Below, piece after piece: positions 43,418 to 52,522 of a DNA stretch of 64,000 bases (the stretch's first letter is position 1; each line of letters opens with the position of its first letter). This DNA is from Nonomuraea angiospora (GTDB lineage: Bacteria; Actinomycetota; Actinomycetes; Streptosporangiales; Streptosporangiaceae), in the NCBI RefSeq assembly GCF_014873145.1, contig NZ_JADBEK010000001.1, positions 4,340,001 through 4,404,000 on the forward strand, read 5' to 3'. The notes under the pieces are model-generated. The model did no database searches. It was not told where the DNA came from and saw only the letters and a program-made list of their open reading frames with translations. The position numbers and the translations under genes were made by a program.

Positions 43418-44790
43418 GTCCGCTGTCCGCTCCGTCCCGCGTCGTCACGGTGGGCGCGGGCCTGCTCGACGAGGCGCTCAGGGCGCAGGCCGTCGAGACG
43501 ACGCCGGTGTCCTGGCGCCCGCCGCTGCCCGGCACCGCCGAGGCCCTGGCCGCGGTGCTCGCCGACCCGCGCCGGCAGGCCGCGAACGAGCTGGCCGCGA
43601 GCAGGCTGACCTCCGCCCGCCCGCACCTGGTCGGAGTGCGCCGGGCCTCGGAGGTGCTGGCGCCGGGAACGTTCCTGCACGCGGGGCCGCCCATCACGTG
43701 GGAGCGCGCGTCGGGCCCGATGCGCGGCGCGCTGATCGGCGCGATGCTGCTGGAGGGCCTGGCCGCCGACGAGCACGAGGCGGGGCGCAGGCTGGCGGCG
43801 GGCGAGATCGCACTGCGTCCGTGCCACGAGCACGCCACCGTGGGCCCGATGGCGGGCGTGGTGAGCCCGTCCATGTGGCTGTTCGAGGTGCGCGACGACG
43901 AGCACGGCGGCACCGCGTACTGCTCGCTGAACGAGGGCCTGGGCAAGGTGCTCCGTTACGGCGCCTACGGGCCCGAGGTGCTGGAGCGGCTGCGCTGGAT
44001 GGACGCGGTGCTCGGCCCCGCCCTGGCGGCGACGCTGGAGCGCACGGGGCCGATCGACCTGCGCTCGCTGATGGCGCAGGCCCTGCAGATGGGCGACGAG
44101 CTGCACAACCGCAACCGCGCCGCCACCTCGCTCCTGCTGCGCGAGCTGGCCCCGGCCGTGGTCGAGGCCGTCCCGGGGGCGGCCGCGGAGGTGCTGCGGT
44201 TCATCAACGGCAACGACCACTTCTTCCTGAACGGCGCCATGGCCGCCGCCAAGGTGAGCACCGACGCCGCCCGCGACGTGCCCGGCTCGTCCATGGTCGT
44301 CGCCATGGCCAGGAACGGCACCGACTTCGGCGTCCAGGTCTCGGGGCTGGGCGGGCGATGGTTCACGGGGCCGGCTGGCGTGCCCGACGGGCTCTATCTC
44401 GGCTCGTACGGGCCGGACGACGCGAACCCGGACATCGGCGACTCCACGATCACGGAGACCTCGGGGCTGGGCGGGTTCGCGATGGCGGCGGCGCCGGCCA
44501 TCGTGCGGTTCGTGGGCGGCGAGGTGTCCGACGCGGTTCGGGCCACCCGTTCCATGTACGAGATCACGCTCGCGGAGCACCCGGTGTTCCAGATTCCGGG
44601 GCTCGGCTTCCGCGGCACGCCGGTCGGGATCGATGTAACTCTCGTCGCGAGAACGGGCCTGCTGCCCGTGGTCAACACCGGCATCGCGGGCCGCGTCCCG
44701 GGAACCGGTCAAGTAGGAGCAGGCCTGGTCAAACCCCCTGTAGAGGCATTCACCACTGCATTGATCGCATTGGCGGAACAAGCCATCTGA
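43414..44790 (+). CDS. allG: DUF1116 protein, AllG-type oxamate carbamoyltransferase subunit
   Basis: 458 residues from ATG 43414, coupled to allF by ATGA. It matches DUF1116 (YlbE/AllG): CHEHATVGPMAGVVSPSMW, QMGDELHNRNRAATSLLL, FINGNDHFFLNGAMAAAK and VGAGLVKPPVEAF. It completes the three-gene set. No carbamate kinase gene follows, although the E. coli locus has one to recover ATP from carbamoyl phosphate. Here the product may instead feed pyrimidine or arginine synthesis, or the kinase may lie elsewhere. Confidence 0.83.
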   Translation: MSPLSAPSRVVTVGAGLLDEALRAQAVETTPVSWRPPLPGTAEALAAVLADPRRQAANELAASRLTSARPHLVGVRRASEVLAPGTFLHAGPPITWERASGPMRGALIGAMLLEGLAADEHEAGRRLAAGEIALRPCHEHATVGPMAGVVSPSMWLFEVRDDEHGGTAYCSLNEGLGKVLRYGAYGPEVLERLRWMDAVLGPALAATLERTGPIDLRSLMAQALQMGDELHNRNRAATSLLLRELAPAVVEAVPGAAAEVLRFINGNDHFFLNGAMAAAKVSTDAARDVPGSSMVVAMARNGTDFGVQVSGLGGRWFTGPAGVPDGLYLGSYGPDDANPDIGDSTITETSGLGGFAMAAAPAIVRFVGGEVSDAVRATRSMYEITLAEHPVFQIPGLGFRGTPVGIDVTLVARTGLLPVVNTGIAGRVPGTGQVGAGLVKPPVEAFTTALIALAEQAI

Positions 44791-44911
44791 ATGGCGATAT
44801 TTCTGCAGGTCAAAGCTCTTGTAAGGATGCTCCAGCTTCCCTTGCGCATGCCCCGCCGATATCGTAACGAACCACTTTTAATCGCTCGTAGCGCGGGATG
44901 GGGGCGGGATC

Positions 44912-46960
44912 ATGGCAGCCGACCGCTTGCTCAGCGGCCCCGGCGCGGAAGGAGGCGCCCCGAGCGGCGCCCCGCAGAGCCAGGGCCGTCTGATCGGCCG
45001 GCGTTACCGGCTCATGTCGCCTGTCGGCCGGGGCGGCATGGGCATGGTGTGGCACGCCCACGACGTCCTGCTCGACCGGGACGTGGCGGTCAAGGAGCTG
45101 ATCCTCCCGTTCGGGCTCGACCACTCGGGCATGCAGGTGGCCCACCGGCGCGTGCTGCGCGAGGCCAGGTCGGCCGCGCGGCTGACGCATCCCGGCATCG
45201 TCACCGTGCACGACGTGGTCGAGGAGGACGGCCGCCCGTGGATCGTGATGGAGCTGGTCCGCGCGTGGTCCCTGGAGCAGGCCGTCCGCCAGAGCGGGCC
45301 GCTGCCGGTGCTGCAGGCGGCCGAGATCGGCATCCGGGTGCTCGACGCGCTCAGGCACGCGCACTCCGCGGGGATCCTGCACCGCGACATCAAGCCCGGC
45401 AACGTGCTGCTGACCCAGGACCGGGTGGTCCTGACCGACTTCGGCATCGCGGCCATCGAGGGCGACGTGACGATCACGCAGACCGGGCTGCTCATGGGGT
45501 CGCCCGCGTACATCCCGCCGGAGCGCCTGTCCGGGCAGGCGATCACGCAGGCGGCCGACCTGTGGTCGTTCGGCGCGACGCTGTACGCCGCGCTCGAGGG
45601 GCGGCCCCCGTACGAGGGGCCCGATCCGGTGGCGGTGCTCGGCGCGGTGCTCACGCAGGATCCGATCGCGCCCCAGCGGGCCGGCTCGCTGACGCCGGTG
45701 ATCGAGGGCCTGCTGCGCAAGGACCCGGCCCAGCGGCTGACCTCCGACCAGGTCATCGAGATGCTGGAGGCGGTGCTGCGCGCGCACGGCTCCGTCCGGC
45801 CGCGCCCGGCCGAGCCGCCGCCCGTCACCGGGCCCGCTCCGGGGGACACGCCGGCCTCCGGGCTGCTGGAGTCCCCGTCGGGGCCCCATCTGGCGAACAT
45901 GCCGTCGCGGATCGTGGAGACGCCCTCGGGTCCGATCCGGGTGCCGTACGACCCGCTGAGCAGCCCGTCCGGCGGTCACGCGATGCCGTACGACGGCCTG
46001 ACGAGCCCCTCCGGCAGCCACCGGACCGACCAGCTGGTGCCGCCGCCGCCCGAGTTCGGCGGCCCGTCGGGGGCCCGGTCCGCTTTCGGCATGCCCTCGG
46101 GCCCGCACCGGGTCCCCAGGGGCCAGGGCGACGACTCCGGCCCGCAGCCCGCGCCGATCCTGCCGCTGACCACGGACAGCCGTACGTCCTCCACCGCCAC
46201 TCCGTGGCCGCTGGCCTCGGCCGAGGACCTGCGCGAGCAGTCGCGTGACCTGTCGCGCGACCTCGGCCACAACCGGCTGGCCACGCTGCCCAGCACGGCT
46301 CCGCGCACCGGCAAGAGCCGGCGCAGGCCCGACGAGGACGACGGGACCTGGGTTCGCCGCGGGCGGCCGACGCCGCTCACGATCATCAGCGCGGTCCTGG
46401 CGGTGGCCGCCGTCGTGGCCGCGGTCGTGTTCTTCATGCCGAGCGGGTCGCCCTCCCAGGTGACGGCCACGCCGCGGACCGCGACGTCCGCATCCGCCGA
46501 ACCCGGGAACGCCGAGCCCTCGCCGATACCGTCGGGCTACACCGAGCACGGCACGGCCGGGTTCGCCGCCGCCGTGCCCGCGGGCTGGAAGCCGGCGACG
46601 TCGGGCGGGGTGACCACGTTCAGCGGGCCGAAGGACTCCGGCATGCGGATCATGGTGCAGAAGGTGAGCCCGCAGACCGACGGAGGGCTGTCCGAGCTGG
46701 GCCGCCAGGAGGCCAAGGGCGGCGTGGAGGGCTACATCCAGGTGCAGCTCCAGGCCGTCGGCTACCGCGGCTGGCAGGCCGCCGACTGGGAGTACACCTA
46801 CACCACGGCCAGCGGTGTCCCCATGCACGCGCTCACCCGGTACGTCACGATCGACGACATCACCGCGTACAAGATCACCTTCGATCTGCCCGAGCTCAAG
46901 TGGGACGACCAGGCGGAGACCCGCAAGGTGTTCCTGGACACGTTCCGGCGGGATGGCTGA
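44912..46960 (+). CDS. Membrane-anchored serine/threonine protein kinase (PknB-like)
   Basis: 682 residues. The kinase domain (about 28-290) has the glycine loop GRGGMGMV, Lys in VAVKEL, catalytic HRDIKPGN, DFG in LTDFGIAA and the activation-segment GSPAYIPPE. A proline-rich linker (about 295-480) repeats a PSG motif six times (SPSGPH, TPSGPI, SPSGGH, SPSGSH, GPSGAR, MPSGPH). One membrane segment (about 488-510) leads to an extracellular domain of about 165 residues. It senses an unknown signal outside and phosphorylates cytoplasmic targets. It is a single gene. Confidence 0.93.
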   Translation: MAADRLLSGPGAEGGAPSGAPQSQGRLIGRRYRLMSPVGRGGMGMVWHAHDVLLDRDVAVKELILPFGLDHSGMQVAHRRVLREARSAARLTHPGIVTVHDVVEEDGRPWIVMELVRAWSLEQAVRQSGPLPVLQAAEIGIRVLDALRHAHSAGILHRDIKPGNVLLTQDRVVLTDFGIAAIEGDVTITQTGLLMGSPAYIPPERLSGQAITQAADLWSFGATLYAALEGRPPYEGPDPVAVLGAVLTQDPIAPQRAGSLTPVIEGLLRKDPAQRLTSDQVIEMLEAVLRAHGSVRPRPAEPPPVTGPAPGDTPASGLLESPSGPHLANMPSRIVETPSGPIRVPYDPLSSPSGGHAMPYDGLTSPSGSHRTDQLVPPPPEFGGPSGARSAFGMPSGPHRVPRGQGDDSGPQPAPILPLTTDSRTSSTATPWPLASAEDLREQSRDLSRDLGHNRLATLPSTAPRTGKSRRRPDEDDGTWVRRGRPTPLTIISAVLAVAAVVAAVVFFMPSGSPSQVTATPRTATSASAEPGNAEPSPIPSGYTEHGTAGFAAAVPAGWKPATSGGVTTFSGPKDSGMRIMVQKVSPQTDGGLSELGRQEAKGGVEGYIQVQLQAVGYRGWQAADWEYTYTTASGVPMHALTRYVTIDDITAYKITFDLPELKWDDQAETRKVFLDTFRRDG

Positions 46961-46962
46961 CG

Positions 46963-46994
46963 TATTGCACCACTCATTCCAAAACGGGTAATGT
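46963..46994 (+). promoter_or_regulatory. Promoter and operator-like site of the tetR gene
   Basis: TTGCAC (46965-46970) and TAATGT (46989-46994) are 18 bases apart, and the ATG at 47002 falls at the expected start of transcription. The message is thus probably leaderless. A site at 46963-46984, ending in TCATTCCAAAA, matches the operator at 47593-47614 at 16 of 22 positions, which suggests autoregulation. Confidence 0.6.
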
Positions 46995-47001
46995 GCCAGA
47001 T

Positions 47002-47574
47002 ATGGGGCGACCAAGGAAGTTCGAGGAGGAACGCGCCGTCGAGGCGGCGATGCGCGCGTTCTGGTCCGCGGGCTTCGAGGCCACCTCGACGGCGGACCTG
47101 TGCGCGGCCACCGGGCTCGGGCGCAGCAGCATCTACAACACCTTCGCCAGCAAGCACGACCTGTTCGTGAAGGCCCTGAACCGCTACACAGAGCAGCGCA
47201 ACGCCGCGCTCGCCGAGACGCTGGACGCCGACCTGCCGCTCAAGGAGAAGATCAGGACCGTCCTGTGGTGGGCCGTCGACCCCGAGCCCGGCGAGCCGCC
47301 CGGCTGCCTGGTGGTCAACTCGATGACCGAGCTGGCCCCGCACGACCCCGAGATCGCCGAGCTGCTGCGGCGTGACAACGACAGGCGGCGGGAGATGGTG
47401 CGCGCCGCCATCGAGACCGGCCGCTCGCGGGGCGAGATCGGCCAGGACCGGGACCCGCTCGCGCTGGCGCACTTCGTCTTCGCCACCGTCAGCGGCCTGC
47501 GCGTGGCCGCGCGGGGCGGGACGGACCGGGACGGGCTCGAGTCGATCGCGAAAACCGCCCTGGGCGTTTTCTGA
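47002..47574 (+). CDS. TetR-family regulator of the adjacent MFS gene
   Basis: 190 residues from ATG 47002. The N-terminal HTH reads FEATSTADLCAATGLGRSSIYNTF, followed by the TetR helix ASKHDLFVKALNRY. The C-terminal ligand-binding part includes PGCLVVNSMTEL, typical of the TetR_C_11 (AcrR/RutR-like) group. It precedes a drug-efflux-type MFS gene by 52 bases, and similar palindromes lie in front of both. It most likely represses itself and the pump until a ligand binds. Confidence 0.88.
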   Translation: MGRPRKFEEERAVEAAMRAFWSAGFEATSTADLCAATGLGRSSIYNTFASKHDLFVKALNRYTEQRNAALAETLDADLPLKEKIRTVLWWAVDPEPGEPPGCLVVNSMTELAPHDPEIAELLRRDNDRRREMVRAAIETGRSRGEIGQDRDPLALAHFVFATVSGLRVAARGGTDRDGLESIAKTALGVF

Positions 47575-47592
47575 TCTTTTTTTACGCCGTCG

Positions 47593-47614
47593 TTTTGAAC
47601 TGATCAATCCAAAA
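47593..47614. promoter_or_regulatory. TetR-type operator before the MFS gene
   Basis: A 22-bp near-palindrome centred on TGATCA (47601-47606), with outer arms TTTTG and CAAAA. A very strong ribosome binding site AAAGGAGG follows at 47613-47620. The related site before tetR supports a role as operator. Confidence 0.6.
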
Positions 47615-47626
47615 AGGAGGAACGCC

Positions 47627-48811
47627 ATGCCCTTGGCCATCTACATATTGGGCCTTTCGATCTTCGCTCAGGGCACTTCCGAGCTCATGCTGGCCGGGCT
47701 GCTCCCGGAGATGGCCGCCGACCTGCGGGTGTCCGTGCCCGAGGCGGGGCTGCTGATCTCGGCGTTCGCCATCGGGATGCTGGTGGGCGCACCGGTGCTG
47801 GCCGTCCTCACGCTGCGCTGGCCACGGCGTACGGCGCTGCTGACGTTCATCGCGGTCTTCGTCCTGTCGCACGTCGCGGGCGCGCTGACGTCGAGCTACA
47901 CCGTGGTGTTCGCCACCCGCGTCGTGGGCGCGTTCGTGTACGCGGGCTTCTGGGCCGTGGCGGCGAGCACGGCGGTCGGCCTGGTGCCCGCCAACGCCCG
48001 GGGCAAGGCGATGAGCGTGCTGGCCGGCGGCCTGACGGTCGCCACCATCATCGGGTTGTCCCTGGGCACGGTCATCGGCCAGCACCTCGGCTGGCGGGCC
48101 GCGTTCTGGGCGGTCGCGGCGCTGTCGGCGCTGGCCGGGGCGGGCGTGCTCGCCACCATCCCGGGCGGCCGCCCGGACGCCTCCGCGACCCCGCGCGTCT
48201 CCGTCGAGCTGCGCTCCATGATCAACCCCCGGCTCTGGCTCGCGTACGGCACGACCGCGCTGGCCACGGGAGCCCTGCTGGCCTCCTTCAGCTACCTGAG
48301 CGTGCTGCTGGTCGACACCACGGGCCTGGAGCCGGCCTGGGTGCCCGCGGTCCTGGCGCTCTACGGAGTCGGCTCGCTGATCGGGATCACCATCGGCGGC
48401 CGGACCGCCGACGCGCGGCCGTTCCCGTCCCTGTACCTCGGCGTCGCCGGCCTGATCGTCTGCTCGGTGGCGCTGGCCCTGACCGCGTCCGTCCCCGTGG
48501 CGGCCATCGCGATGATCTTCCTGCTGGGCGCGTTCGGCTTCGGCATGAACCCCGCCCTGAACACCCGCGTCTTCTCCCTGGCCAAGGACGCCCCCACCCT
48601 GGCGGCCGCGGTGAACGTCTCCTCCTTCAACGTCGGCATCACCGTCGGCCCCTGGCTCGGCGGGCTGGCCATCGGCGCGGGCCTCGGCTACCCGTCCGTC
48701 GCCTGGATCGGGGCCGCGATCGGCGTGCTCGCCCTGGCCACCGTGGCCGTGGCGGCCGCCCTGCACCGCTCGCCGGCGCCGGAGCGCGGTCGGGTACCTT
48801 CGGCCGTATGA
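47627..48811 (+). CDS. MFS efflux transporter, drug:proton antiporter (DHA1) type
   Basis: 394 residues, 12 membrane segments. The start MPLAIYILGLSIFAQGTSELMLAGLLP and the motif A region (LTLRWPRRTALL) resemble the Cmx/CmrA chloramphenicol-resistance and related sugar/drug exporters. A near-perfect ribosome site AAAGGAGG lies 6 bases before the ATG at 47627. It is controlled by the upstream TetR gene, judging from the shared operator. It overlaps the MOSC gene by ATGA, so the two are translated together. Confidence 0.88.
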   Translation: MPLAIYILGLSIFAQGTSELMLAGLLPEMAADLRVSVPEAGLLISAFAIGMLVGAPVLAVLTLRWPRRTALLTFIAVFVLSHVAGALTSSYTVVFATRVVGAFVYAGFWAVAASTAVGLVPANARGKAMSVLAGGLTVATIIGLSLGTVIGQHLGWRAAFWAVAALSALAGAGVLATIPGGRPDASATPRVSVELRSMINPRLWLAYGTTALATGALLASFSYLSVLLVDTTGLEPAWVPAVLALYGVGSLIGITIGGRTADARPFPSLYLGVAGLIVCSVALALTASVPVAAIAMIFLLGAFGFGMNPALNTRVFSLAKDAPTLAAAVNVSSFNVGITVGPWLGGLAIGAGLGYPSVAWIGAAIGVLALATVAVAAALHRSPAPERGRVPSAV

Positions 48812-49623
48812 AACTGGCGAGCATCCACTTCTACCCCGTCAAGTCCACCGCGGGGCACCAGGTTCACGAGGCCGAGGTGCAGCCGTGGGGGCTCGCCGAC
48901 GACCGCCGCTACCTGATCACCGACGAGCACGGCGAGCTCCTGACGGCCCGTCAGGAGCCCCGCCTGCTGGCCTGCGTGGCCCGGGTCGAGGGCGGCTCGC
49001 TCACGCTGACCGGCCCGCACGCCGCCCCGCTGCGGGTCACGCCGACCGCCGTCACGTCCACGGTCGCCGTGGGGCGCACCCACGTGGAGCTCACCGACTG
49101 CGGCGACGACGCGGCGGACTGGCTGTCCGGGCTGGCGGGCCGGCCCGTCCGGCTCAAGTGGCTCGACGACCCGACCCGCCGGCCGGTCAATCCGGAGTAC
49201 GGGCGGCCGGACGACCGGGTGAGCCTGGCCGACGGCTATCCGCTGCTGCTCACGTCCAGCGCCTCGCTCGCCCAGCTCAACGACTGGATCGTGGAGACCG
49301 CGCTGGAGCGCGGCGAGGAGGCGCCGCGGCCGCTGCCCATGCACCGGTTCCGGCCGAACGTGGTGATCGACGGCGTCGGCACGCCGTTCGCGGAGGACGA
49401 GTGGAAGCGGGTCCGCATCGGCGCGGTGGACTTCCGGGTGAGCAAGCTGTGCGACCGGTGCGTGCTGACCACGATCGACACCTCCACGTACACGAAGGGC
49501 AAGGAGCCCATCAGGACGCTTTCGCGGCATCGCAGGTGGGACGGCAAGGTGTGGTTCGGCGTCAACCTGATCCCGGACGTGCCCGGACGCATCGTCCAGG
49601 GAGATTCAGTCACCATTCACTGA
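48808..49623 (+). CDS. MOSC-domain protein (YcbX type)
   Basis: 271 residues. The N-terminal beta-barrel starts LASIHFYPVKSTAG, and the MOSC part ends with the conserved cysteine in VSKLCDRCVLTTID and GVNLIPDVPGRI. MOSC proteins of the YcbX/mARC group use molybdenum cofactor to reduce N-hydroxylated compounds or carry sulfur. It is coupled to the MFS gene (ATGA overlap 48808-48811), an unusual pairing. It lacks the C-terminal ferredoxin domain that YcbX of E. coli has, so it needs a separate electron donor. Confidence 0.88.
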   Translation: MKLASIHFYPVKSTAGHQVHEAEVQPWGLADDRRYLITDEHGELLTARQEPRLLACVARVEGGSLTLTGPHAAPLRVTPTAVTSTVAVGRTHVELTDCGDDAADWLSGLAGRPVRLKWLDDPTRRPVNPEYGRPDDRVSLADGYPLLLTSSASLAQLNDWIVETALERGEEAPRPLPMHRFRPNVVIDGVGTPFAEDEWKRVRIGAVDFRVSKLCDRCVLTTIDTSTYTKGKEPIRTLSRHRRWDGKVWFGVNLIPDVPGRIVQGDSVTIH

Positions 49624-49670
49624 AATATCGCCCTTTGGGGTGATGTCAGGGGCTATGCGAGACTTCACAC

Positions 49671-50951
49671 GTGACCAGTGCCCCCACTACGCCCGCTGTC
49701 TCGTCCTCTGACCGAATTCGCGGCGTCCAGCGCCGCACCTTGGCCGTCCTGTCCGCGACGCAGATCGTGAGCGGGGTGGGGGTCGCCGTCGGGCTCGCGC
49801 TCAGCTCGGTGGTCGTGGACGAGCTCTCGGGCTCCACGGTGATCAGCGGCTTCGCGGGCACGGCGACCGTGCTCGGCGCGGCGCTGCTGGCCCTGCCCAC
49901 GGCCAAGGCGTCGGGCAGCGGCGGCCGCCGGGCCGGTCTGTCGCTGGCGTACGCGGCGGCGCTGGCGGGCTGCCTGATCTCGGCGCTGGCGATCAGCCTG
50001 CGTACGTGGCCGCTGCTGCTGGCGGGCCTGGTGCTCGTGGGCGGCGGGAGCGCGGGCAGCCTGGCCGCGCGCTACTCGGCCACGGACCTGTCGCCCAAGG
50101 GCCGCTCGGCCAGGCACCTGTCACTGGTCGTCTGGGCCTCCACGATCGGCTCCGTGGCCGGCCCCAACCTGGCCAAGCCCACCGACCAGATCGGCATGCG
50201 GCTGGGGCTGGTGGAGAAGGCGGGGCCGTTCGTGTTCGCGGCGCTGGCGTTCGCGGTGGCGCTGGCCCTCATCTTCTGCCTGCTGCGCCCCGACCCGCTC
50301 ACGCTGGCCCGCTCCCTGAACGACGGCCCGGCCGCCGCCCGCGGCTCCAAGGGGACGATCCGCACCGCCTGGCAGACCCTCCGCACCACCCCGATGGCCC
50401 GCCGCGCCCTCGTCATGATCGCGGTGAGCCACACGGCGATGGTGTCCGTCATGTCCATGACGCCGGTCAAGCTCCACCACGACGGCTCGAACCTGGACGT
50501 CATCGGCCTCGTGATCAGCCTGCACATCGCGGGCATGTACGTGCTGTCGCCGGTGGTGGGCTGGCTGGCCGACAAGGCGGGCAAGGTGCCGGTGCTCGTG
50601 CTCGGCATGGCCCTGCTGCTGAGCGCCGCCGCGCTCGCCGGCACGGCCGGACACGGGGTCTGGCAGGTGACGGCCGCGCTGGTGCTGCTCGGCCTCGGCT
50701 GGTCGTGCGGCCTGGTGGCGGGCTCGGCCCTCGTCACGGAGTCCGTCCCGCTCGAACGCCGCCCCGCCGTCCAGGGCCTCTCGGACCTGCTGATGAACGT
50801 CTGCGGCGCCACGGGCACGATCGTCGCGGGCGCCATCGTGGGGACGCTCGGCTACGGCGTGCTCGGCCTGGTCGTGGGGGTCATGGCGGCGCTCGCGGGC
50901 GTCTGGCTGACCGTCATCTGGCGCGCCGACCGTCACTTGGCGTCGGCGTAG
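49671..50951 (+). CDS. MFS transporter
   Basis: 426 residues from GTG 49671, about 12 membrane segments. The loop between helices 2 and 3 is short and glycine-rich, and ARYSATDLSPKGRSARHLSL follows helix 4-5. The second half has VVGWLADKAGKVPVLVLGM, the motif A-like repeat. The substrate is unknown; such exporters usually move drugs or metabolites with proton exchange. The last 19 bases overlap the convergent polymerase gene. No ribosome site is seen, so the message may be leaderless. Confidence 0.82.
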   Translation: MTSAPTTPAVSSSDRIRGVQRRTLAVLSATQIVSGVGVAVGLALSSVVVDELSGSTVISGFAGTATVLGAALLALPTAKASGSGGRRAGLSLAYAAALAGCLISALAISLRTWPLLLAGLVLVGGGSAGSLAARYSATDLSPKGRSARHLSLVVWASTIGSVAGPNLAKPTDQIGMRLGLVEKAGPFVFAALAFAVALALIFCLLRPDPLTLARSLNDGPAAARGSKGTIRTAWQTLRTTPMARRALVMIAVSHTAMVSVMSMTPVKLHHDGSNLDVIGLVISLHIAGMYVLSPVVGWLADKAGKVPVLVLGMALLLSAAALAGTAGHGVWQVTAALVLLGLGWSCGLVAGSALVTESVPLERRPAVQGLSDLLMNVCGATGTIVAGAIVGTLGYGVLGLVVGVMAALAGVWLTVIWRADRHLASA

Positions 50952-52501
50952 GACGAGACGGCCACCGCCTCCATGGGAAAGCGCACCGGCGTCGCCCCGA
51001 ACAGCAGCCGGGTGGCCTCGACCGCGGCCGACGCCACCGCGGCGATCACCTCCTCCGCCTGCTCGGCCGGGCAGTGGACCATCACCTCGTCGTGCTGGAA
51101 GAACACCAGCCGCGCCGGCTCCGGCAGCAGCCCGCGCAGCACCGCCATCAGCGCCAGCGCCCACTCGGCCGCCGTGGCCTGCACCACGAAGTTACGCGTG
51201 AACCGCCCGCGGTCCCGGGCCGCCCGCGCGCCCTCGGGCCCCGACACCAGCTCCTTCCACCGCGGCGAGGGCGGCGGGCTGGTGCGCCCGAGCCAGGAGC
51301 GCACGAGCCGCCCCTCCTCCCCCGCCTTGGCCGCGTCCTCCACGAACTGGTACGCCTTGGGGAAGCGCTGCCGCATCACCGCCAGCAGCTTGGGCGCGTC
51401 ACCGCTGGTGCCGCCGTACATGGCGGACAGCATCGCGATCTTGGCGTGGTCGCGCTCGCCGCCGAACGACTTCGCCAGCGCCGAGTACAGGTCGATCTCC
51501 CCGGCGGCCCGGGCCAGCCCCACGTCGCCGGCCATCGCGGCCAGCACCCGCGGCTCCAGCTGGGCGGCGTCGGCGACGACCAGCGCCCACCCCTCGTCGG
51601 CCACCACCACGCGCCGCATCACCTTGGGGATCTGCAGCGCCCCGCCACCGCTGGTGGCCCACCGCCCGGACACCACGCCGCCGACCACGTACTCGGGCCG
51701 GAAACGCCCGCCCCGCACCCACTGATCGGCCCACACCCACCCGTGGAAGCTGTAGAGCCGGGCCAGCTCCTTGTAGGCCAGCAGCGGCTTCACCGCGGGG
51801 TGGTCGATCTGCTTGAGCTCCCACGACCGGGTGGTCTTCAACGCCACCCCCGCCCCCTTGAACGCCTTGACGAGCTGCTGCACCGAGTCGGGGTTGACCG
51901 GCTGGCCGAGGGCCGCGGTCACCTCGTCGGCCAGCGCCTGCAGCTTGGCCGGGCGCATGCCGTGGACGGGCCGCGGCCCGAGCAGCTCGGTCAGCAGCTC
52001 GTCGTGCACGTCGCGCCGCCAGGGCATGCCGTCGTAGGACATCTCGGCCGCGATGAGCGCCCCCGCCGACTCGGCCGCCACCAGCAGCCGGAACCTGCCC
52101 GGCTCCGGCAGCGCCTCGATGCGGCGCAGCTGGTCGGCCAGCACCTCCGCCACGGCCTCGGCCGCGAGCGGCTCGGGCGCGAACAGCGTGCCGGGCGCGC
52201 TCGGCTGCTCCTCCGGGACCGGCAGCCCGTGCAGCCGGGCGTGGGCGGCCCTGGCCGAGCGGCTCTCGCCGTAGCGGCCCTCGTACGCGAGCAGCAGCCC
52301 CTCGGTGAGCGCGAGGTCGTGGCAGCGCGAGACCCGCGCGCCCGCGCCCAGCAGGTCGGGATAGACCTCCCGCGCGTCGGCCCACACCCACCGCGGGCGC
52401 TCGGCCTCCTCCAGCTCGCGTACGGCCCCCGCCAGGTCGGCGGGGCGCCGCGCCGAGCCGCCCACGGGCAGCAGCGTCTCTCCGGCGACCACGACATACA
52501 C
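50933..52501 (-). CDS. Bifunctional 3'-5' exonuclease/DNA polymerase (PolA-like)
   Basis: 522 residues from GTG 52501. The family A polymerase motifs are present: motif A VVADAAQLEPRVLA, motif B KIAMLSAMYGGTSG, motif C FFQHDEVM. The N-terminal part is a short degenerate exonuclease-like domain, and there is no 5'-3' exonuclease. Actinomycetes carry this orphan beside the main DNA polymerase I; its role in repair is likely but not established. The motif A tyrosine is replaced (DAAQ instead of DYSQ), and Glu of QIELR becomes Pro in QLEPR. Confidence 0.9.
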   Translation of the reverse strand: MYVVVAGETLLPVGGSARRPADLAGAVRELEEAERPRWVWADAREVYPDLLGAGARVSRCHDLALTEGLLLAYEGRYGESRSARAAHARLHGLPVPEEQPSAPGTLFAPEPLAAEAVAEVLADQLRRIEALPEPGRFRLLVAAESAGALIAAEMSYDGMPWRRDVHDELLTELLGPRPVHGMRPAKLQALADEVTAALGQPVNPDSVQQLVKAFKGAGVALKTTRSWELKQIDHPAVKPLLAYKELARLYSFHGWVWADQWVRGGRFRPEYVVGGVVSGRWATSGGGALQIPKVMRRVVVADEGWALVVADAAQLEPRVLAAMAGDVGLARAAGEIDLYSALAKSFGGERDHAKIAMLSAMYGGTSGDAPKLLAVMRQRFPKAYQFVEDAAKAGEEGRLVRSWLGRTSPPPSPRWKELVSGPEGARAARDRGRFTRNFVVQATAAEWALALMAVLRGLLPEPARLVFFQHDEVMVHCPAEQAEEVIAAVASAAVEATRLLFGATPVRFPMEAVAVSSYADAK

Positions 52502-52522
52502 GTGGTCAAGGGTGCCAAAAAG

